64,000 nt of DNA from Gymnothorax reevesii (taxonomy: Eukaryota; Chordata; Actinopteri; Anguilliformes; Muraenidae). Below the pieces are notes generated by a model. The model made no database searches. It saw only the letters and a list, made by a program, of their open reading frames with translations, and was not told where the DNA came from. Of this stretch, positions 57,997 to 64,000 are shown piece by piece. The stretch covers positions 126,234,947 through 126,298,946 of the forward strand of contig CM056573.1 in assembly GCA_029721435.1 (NCBI GenBank), read 5' to 3'. A program made the translations under genes and the position numbers. Numbering within the stretch: the stretch's first letter is position 1; each line of letters starts with the position of its first letter.

Positions 57997-60164
57997 GGCA
58001 TGTCTGTACTCTGTATCGACGTTCACGCAGTTACAACGCACAAATAGGTCAGGAATGCGCAAAGATTACGCTGCACCGAGCGAGGAATCGATTGCCAGGT
58101 TGTTTTCAGTGCTGCAGAAGACGGCTGTGCGCGAAAGAACTGCAGTCATGTGACAGATTATTATATGCCTACCGTAAGGAAGGTGCGAGTTCACCTATTT
58201 GGGGAAGCAACTGGGTCACTTAATTTCGCATCATTGAAAAAGCTGCTATATGAAAACCACATTATTATTATTATTTTTATTCTTCTTCTTCTTATTATTA
58301 TTATTACTATTATTATTAATGTTGCCATCTGCAAAATGACGCACTTATATAATTTAAGACAATGTAGGTTATACAATGCAGTAATCTATTATTTTAAGAC
58401 AAGAATAAATTACGTCAACGCAAAATATCCCACAGTAATCTCGTATAGACAGGACAAAAGACATGGAAATAACATTTTATGTCAGACAATACTCAACGTG
58501 CATGTTTGCCGTGGCCAGTGTAGTAAAGTCATAAAGTAAAGTGGATCTATGCTTGTCCAACACTTTCGTTCATTTCAATGCCGATCGGTATCTTCACGCA
58601 GCTGCAGGTTGCAACCAGACCGGAAGCCACACTTTCGAAAAGCTTGTATTTAGCACGCACGACTTCGTGTTAATTGGCATCGCTAGACATTTCCCTCACA
58701 TCACACTATAATCCCTTCTCAATTGAATGTCACAATGAGAACCAATTTTTCAATAAATTATCGTCAAATTTTTGGGAATTTTATTTCCAGGATTTGATCT
58801 CAAACTGCACACATTGTATGATAAAAATGTGCAGGGCTCGACGAATTCGGGCATGCATCCTATCACTATAGACAAATACATGCAGGTAATCCCTGCACAG
58901 TTGGTAAGCATCTGCAGCGTGCTGTTGCAGGTCTTCAGAGATTTGCATCAATTTTGTATGGAACTATAAGTGCCTTCCATGGAGGGGCACGTGGTGCAGT
59001 TGCACGCGCTTGTTCACCCACTGCTCTTCCGGCCAAGAACTGTCGTCTCACATTGCGGTTCTATTATTACCTGATGGTTCCGAATGCGATTACTCGCGCG
59101 AGGAATCCACCTTAAGCAAAAGTATTATAGCGGAGTAATGCGACCCTGACACTTGCATGGCAAATGGTTTACGCCATGGCACGCAATTTGGCGTGCCAAT
59201 GAGTGAAGCACTCGACTGTGCGTGGTAGGTGAAAAAAGTGCGTACCAGAGAGGCCTTGTTGGGAACTTCAGAATGTTCACATTTTTTTACCTAAGTGTTA
59301 CAACCTAATTTTCGTCCTACTTGTGTGAACAGTTAGTAAACTATGAGCAATCTAGGCGCAACGACTGCGTGAGAAGGCGTGCCATTAGGCCTAATGGGCT
59401 GCTTCTGATGGTCACAACAAATTTGCACATGAGTTTGCGCATAGCCACGTCATGTTCACGCCTGTGCATGCCAAGTCGTCGCTGCAAAGCTGGCAGGATG
59501 ACTTTATGCTTGCGCAACCATGTCGATTCAATGAGTGACAGTGAGTGCCACTGTGGTAAATTACGTGTGAACACTGCTTAACTTTAGCGCAAACATGGCT
59601 TGTGCCCATGCGCGACATTGGGGTCTCACGCATTTGGTGAACAGTTCTTACACAATGCCTGACAAGTGGCACAACATGGGCATGGCGCAAACTATGCCTC
59701 ACATTGCCATCTTGACATGCTTCATGTCATTAAAACGGCATGCCTTGGCACACCATACGGCAGGGCATTGCGGGACCAAGCTTGTGCAAGCTTCAGACAG
59801 GCATCTGGCCGGCATTACAGTCAATTGAAGTGTGCTAGCCTACTTGTCTTAAAGGTGAAATCTGTAAATCGCACAATGACGGGACTAAAGGGCACTATGG
59901 CTTGTTCAGTTCATTTGTGACTTTGGCAGAATAAAATAATGTTGGTCAGTCGCCTTGTTTACAGCGATATTGATACACTGCGCGTTTAAATATATTTAAT
60001 CTCCGAATAAGTTCATATCACGTCAATTTTCTCCCGCATGAGCGCTATAACAGAGCAGGGACTTGTCAGTTAGCCTCCTGATTATAACAATTTGGTCGCT
60101 GCATGATCACCACCTGATGGACTCAGAACATTGTCATTCACATCACTGATGCTCCACCGAATTA
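57997..60164. other. rab42 upstream region and unassigned sequence
   Basis: 58000-58150 probably holds the rab42 paralog 2 promoter and 5' UTR; no TATA box was fixed. 58262-58320 is an imperfect ATT/TTC simple repeat. 59150-59830 is rich in GGCATG/TGCCAT-type words and contains two perfect palindromes (TGGCACGC-loop-GCGTGCCA at 59177-59198 and CCATTAGGCCTAATGG at 59382-59397). No gene was recognised. Confidence 0.4.
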
Positions 60165-60529
60165 CAACCCCAATTCTGAAATAGTTGGGACGAAGTGCAA
60201 ATTGTGAATAAAACCAAAATGCAATGACTTTCAGATCACATGAGCCAATATGTTATTTACAATAGAACATAGATAACATTTCAAATGTTGAAACCAAGAC
60301 ATTTTACATTTTTATCCACAAAATGAGCTTATTTCAAATTTTCTGGCCGCAACAGGTCTCAAAAAAGTTGGGACAAAGGCAAAAAAAAGGGCTGGAAAAG
60401 CAATTAATATTTAAGAGAATCAGCCGAAAGAACATTTTTCAAGTGATTAACTTAACTGGCATCAGGTGCGTAGCATGATTGGCTATAAAAGTGTTGTCTT
60501 AGATAGGCTGAGTCTCTCAGAAGTAAAGA

Positions 60530-62300
60530 TGGCCAGAGGCTCTCCAACCTGTGAAGGCTTGCATTAAGAAATTGTGGAATACTTCAAAAACAATGTTCCT
60601 CAATGTCAAATTGCAAAGGCTTTATTGGTCTCATCCTCAACAGTACATAACATCATCAGAAGATTCAGAGAGACTGGAAAAATCTCTGTGCATAAGGGAC
60701 AAGGCCTAAGACCTTTACAGGATGCCTGTGATCTTCGGGCTCTCAGACGCCACTGCATCACTCACCAGCATGATTCTGTTATTGACATTACTAAATGGGC
60801 CCAGGAATACTTCAAGAAACCACTGTTTGTAAACACAGTCTGCCGTGCCATCCACAGATGCCACCTAAAACTCTATCATGCAAAAAGGAAGCCATTGTTG
60901 AGCATCCACGGTGTTCTGTGGGCCAAGGCTCATTTAAAATGGACTGTAGCAAAGTGTCCTGTGGTCAGTCGAGTCCATATTTTACATTCTTGTTGAAAAT
61001 CATGGGCGCCGTATCCTCTCTGCTAAAGAGGGGAAAGACCATCCCTCCTATCATCAGCGTTCAGTTCAAAAGCCAGCATCTCTGATGGTATGTGGATGTT
61101 TTAGCAGGGCTGGATCTGGGGGGTGGTTTCCTGGGTTCCGGAACCCCCCCACCCCGCCCTGAGAATGTACCTTCAAAATAAGCAAAAAATAAATTACAAA
61201 ATCCTCACAGGACTACCCAGCCGCATGGGAGAAAAAAAAAGTTATACATACGCGATAGTGGATACAGTCTCACAGCTGAGTCAACAGGGGGCACCTAAGC
61301 AGGGGAAATCACTGGTGCTACACCAGCCTTGAATGTTACTCCCCATCGTTTCACCACTTCCGACCACACGCTTTTTCACCGGAAAAACAACGTAGCCTAC
61401 GAGTCGTTTTCAAATTCAAGTTGCGAGTCCATGACAATGAAAAAAACTACAAGGAAGACACAATGAACCTTTGCTATATTTCTGTGCTGAAAGACTGGAG
61501 GTCAGGGCACATTTTCTTGCATGATCTAATAAAAATCATATTCTCTTTGAACTCAAGATTTGAAATTTTGCTGTTGATTTTTGATGTGGCTTTTACATTT
61601 AGGATATTTTCTAAGTTGCATAGGTGAAGACATATAATCTTGGTGTAGATTTACTGTTAAGCTTAATGGGTACTTGGTTTAAAAGGCATTCCTGTTGGTT
61701 ATTAGAGACATTTTAACGTGATCTATTTGGGTTGAAATTGGATGCCTCACAAATAGCAAAAATGCTGGATTTTTGGGGGGCTTCGGCCCCTGAGCCCCCA
61801 CAGGGGCCCCTGCACCGCCGCCAGGAAACCCCCCCCACAACTCATTTGATCCAGCCCTGATTAGTGCATATGGTGTGGGACACTTGCTTGTTTTAAAAAG
61901 CACCATGAATGCTGAAAGGTATGTAAAGGTTTAAGAGCAACACATGCTCCCCTCCAGACGACATCTATTCCAGGGAAGGCCTTGTGTATTTCAGCAGGAC
62001 AATGCAAAACCACATACTGCAGCTATTACAGCATGGCTTCACAGTTGAAGAGTCTGTGTGCTGAACTGGCCTGCCTGCAGTCCTGATCTTTCACCGATTG
62101 AGAACATTTGGCGCATACTTAAATGAAAAGTCTGTCAAAGAAGACCCAAAACTCTCCAGCAGCTGGAAGCCTATATTAAAGAAAAGTGGGATCAAATTCC
62201 ATTGGCTAAATTCAAGAAACTTGTCTCCTCAATGCCCAGACACCTCTACTCTATGTTATAAAGAAGAAGTGATGCTACACCATGGTAAACAGGCCCCTGT
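60530..62300 (+). pseudogene. Tc1-like transposase relic
   Basis: It reads MARGSPTCEGLH, a stop, then EIVEYFKNNVPQCQIAKALL with HTH signatures (SSSTVHNIIRRFRETGKISV) and ITKWAQEYFKKPLFVNTVCR. The DDE half resumes past the insertion with a C-terminal [20 protein letters not shown]. There are multiple stops and shifts. It is parallel to the transposase at 44 kb. Confidence 0.85.
61105..61859. mobile_element. Insertion with CAGGGCTGGATC termini
   Basis: 755 bp with ends CAGGGCTGGATC and GATCCAGCCCTG. TTAG occurs on both sides (61101-61104, 61861-61864). CAGGG ends suggest the hAT group, but a full 8-bp duplication cannot be drawn. Subterminal G/C-rich blocks (GGAACCCCCCC, GGAAACCCCCCCC) are present. 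There is no transposase. It interrupts the Tc1-like transposase relic. Confidence 0.7.
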
Positions 62301-62511
62301 ACCAACTTTTTTGAGACTTGTAGCAGCCATCAAATTTGAAATGAGATCATTTTGTGGACAAAATTGGAAAATTTCTCAGTTTCAACATTTGCTATGTTAT
62401 TACTGTTCTATTGTGAATAAAATACTGGCTGGTGTGATTTGAAATTAATTGCGTTTTGATTTTAATTCACGATTTACACTTTGTCCCAACAATTTTGGAA
62501 TTGGGGTTGTA

Positions 62512-63394
62512 CAAAAAAAAGGGGGTGTGCTTTTTGTAATTTAAACATAGTTCAAGTTATCACTTCAATATCAAAGAAACATTTCTTGACTAGAATAAGT
62601 TGAAATGACTTTCATTTACTTGGCAACTTGAAATATATTGAGAAAATGCACACTGTTGCGCTGAACTCTTCATGCTTGATGGACAGGAAATATTGCCCTC
62701 CTCTGGCTTAAAAGCCCTCATACCACAGCATCGTAAATTTGTTGTCTGCTTCCTGCGTGTACCATGCATAGCTCTCCATTTTGCTTCATTCTTCAACAAA
62801 AGTGTTGGCTGCAGGATATTATGGCACCTGGCAAAATGTCTGAAAGGTTCAAAGGAGCAAGGGATGAGTCGCCAATGCAGTTGGATGGTTCAATCTAGGG
62901 CTTGTTCTAACAACTCAAGATACACAAGGTACAAATACAATACAAATTGATGGTTTTTCCCCCGTCTTGCCCTTTAGCTGAAAAATTTGAATACAAAGCA
63001 TGTATCTAATTGTTTATAATCAATGCTGGTGAGATACCATTACACTGATACTTATAAGGTATTGTGTTGATCAAGGCTTTGCCGTGGGAAAATCAGAAAA
63101 CACTGCCTCACCCTCGGCTAGAAGGTTCACCATTTGAATTTAAATAAGCAAATACGTAAGGGCCTATGACTGATTCAATATTGCAGTGATTAATATATTT
63201 CAGCTGGAAACAATTCTATTAACCCTGACTGATGCAGTATGTAGATTCTCAGTGCCCAACCCTTTAAACTCTCATTTTTCACTGAAGATTTCCCTTAAGT
63301 TGGTTCCAGGTCAGCAAAATTTTTTTTGTCATATTGAAGAAGGATGCTGCATGCATAGACAAGAGGGGTAAGAGATAAGAGGGTAAGAAGGGAA
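62512..63394. other. No recognisable gene
   Basis: AT-rich sequence. A 92-residue frame at 62672-62950 shows no domain. Confidence 0.45.
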
Positions 63395-63535
63395 GTCCAT
63401 GCAGTGCCCACTGTACAAGCCTCTGGAGGCAGTGTTATGATCTGGGGTTGCTTTAATTTTTCAGGTCTGGGCTCAGCAACAATATTCGGCAATAAAATAA
63501 AGTCAGCAGGCAAGCTGAATATACTGAATGACTGA
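63395..63535 (+). pseudogene. Tc1-like transposase DDE fragment
   Basis: The frame VPTVQASGGSVMIWGCFNFS resembles the transposase stretch between the first and second catalytic Asp (compare [20 protein letters not shown] in the 52-kb copy). It ends in a stop after 46 codons. No inverted termini were found around it. Confidence 0.65.
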
Positions 63536-64000
63536 AGATCATTCCATCAATGGATTTTTGAATTACCCTGACCCCTGTTGCCACTAGACCTCATTAACTC
63601 TGTTGTGTAGTGATTAAGTACTGAAACCCACCCACCACCCTCAACAGGCAAAGAGGACAAGAGTAATGCAACAAGGGGTAAAGCATATTTGATAACCAAT
63701 AAACAGCTTGTTTGACAAAACATTTTTTTACATAACAGGCATGGTTTTGACTCCAGATTAACAGTCGTAAAATGTGCAGTTTAATTCCAATGTAGTTAAT
63801 TAAACATCACATTATTTGACCAAATTTGGTGCTGATTTAGTGCACAATTTAGCTGCTGTTCATATGTTTTTATCCTCGCAACCGGAATAGTGTAAAAAGA
63901 GAGAGAGAGAAAAAAAACCTAACTACATTTCCCATCTTGCTGCGCTCCCTCTCAACACACACTGGCCAATCAATGAGAAGAATGCTTCCTCATAAAGGAA
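63536..64000. other. No recognisable gene
   Basis: AT-rich flank with a short (GA)n run near 63898-63910. The window ends here. Confidence 0.5.

Larger units (their letters stand above)
60165..62509 (+). mobile_element. Degraded Tc1-like element with a nested MITE
   Basis: The ends CAACCCCAATTCTGAAATAG and, on the complement, CAACCCCAATTCCAAAATTG lie next to TA (60163-60164, 62510-62511). It belongs to the same family as the copies at 24.2, 48.6 and 50.6 kb. A plus-strand transposase relic is split by a 755-bp insertion. Confidence 0.88.

Overview
The window is vertebrate nuclear DNA, most likely from a ray-finned fish. It has small exons in large introns, heavy transposon load (several Tc1/mariner families, hAT MITEs, V-SINEs of the DANA type, Helitron-like and LINE fragments) and long TG/CA microsatellites. 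There is no bacterial gene organisation. Three protein-coding genes can be supported; nearly everything else is repeats and their remains. The species cannot be fixed from sequence alone.

Layout. 0-10.9 kb: repeat-rich flank with a tRNA-derived SINE, a TG tract, a 3.3-kb TTAA-flanked Kolobok-like DNA transposon keeping a THAP-domain exon, and a 5'-truncated LINE (RNase H plus C-terminal domain) broken by two later insertions, one a Helitron-like element. 11-24 kb: TAF12 on the + strand, five coding exons (12651 to 21816) for a 160-residue TFIID/SAGA histone-fold subunit; its last intron starts with a non-canonical GC donor. Its introns hold two hAT elements, a 20-bp minisatellite, a palindromic hAT MITE, a Harbinger-like MITE and a Tc1-type MITE. 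24-30.7 kb: nested Tc1 relics with inserted hAT MITEs, and a Helitron-like element. 30.9-36.6 kb: a two-exon RAB42-type small GTPase on the - strand, convergent with TAF12. 37-38.4 kb: a GA tract and a two-register 77/80-bp minisatellite just upstream of that gene. 38.4-47.4 kb: intergenic, with one nearly intact Tc1-like element. 47.4-58.0 kb: a second RAB42-type gene, - strand, with a 9.9-kb intron holding a transposon-in-transposon nest and an 828-bp TTAA-flanked foldback. 58-64 kb: no recognised gene, with Tc1 relics.

TAF12 is a nuclear general transcription factor subunit; the two Rab genes encode membrane-trafficking GTPases ending in CXC prenylation motifs. From memory RAB42 also lies near TAF12 in mammals, so this looks like conserved synteny with a tandem Rab duplication rather than a functional operon-like cluster. 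No undescribed enzymatic or defence system was found. The most interesting items are the TTAA-element family, the GC-AG intron, the tandem rab42 pair, the nuclear-receptor half-site array carried by a dispersed repeat, and the readable order of nested insertions.
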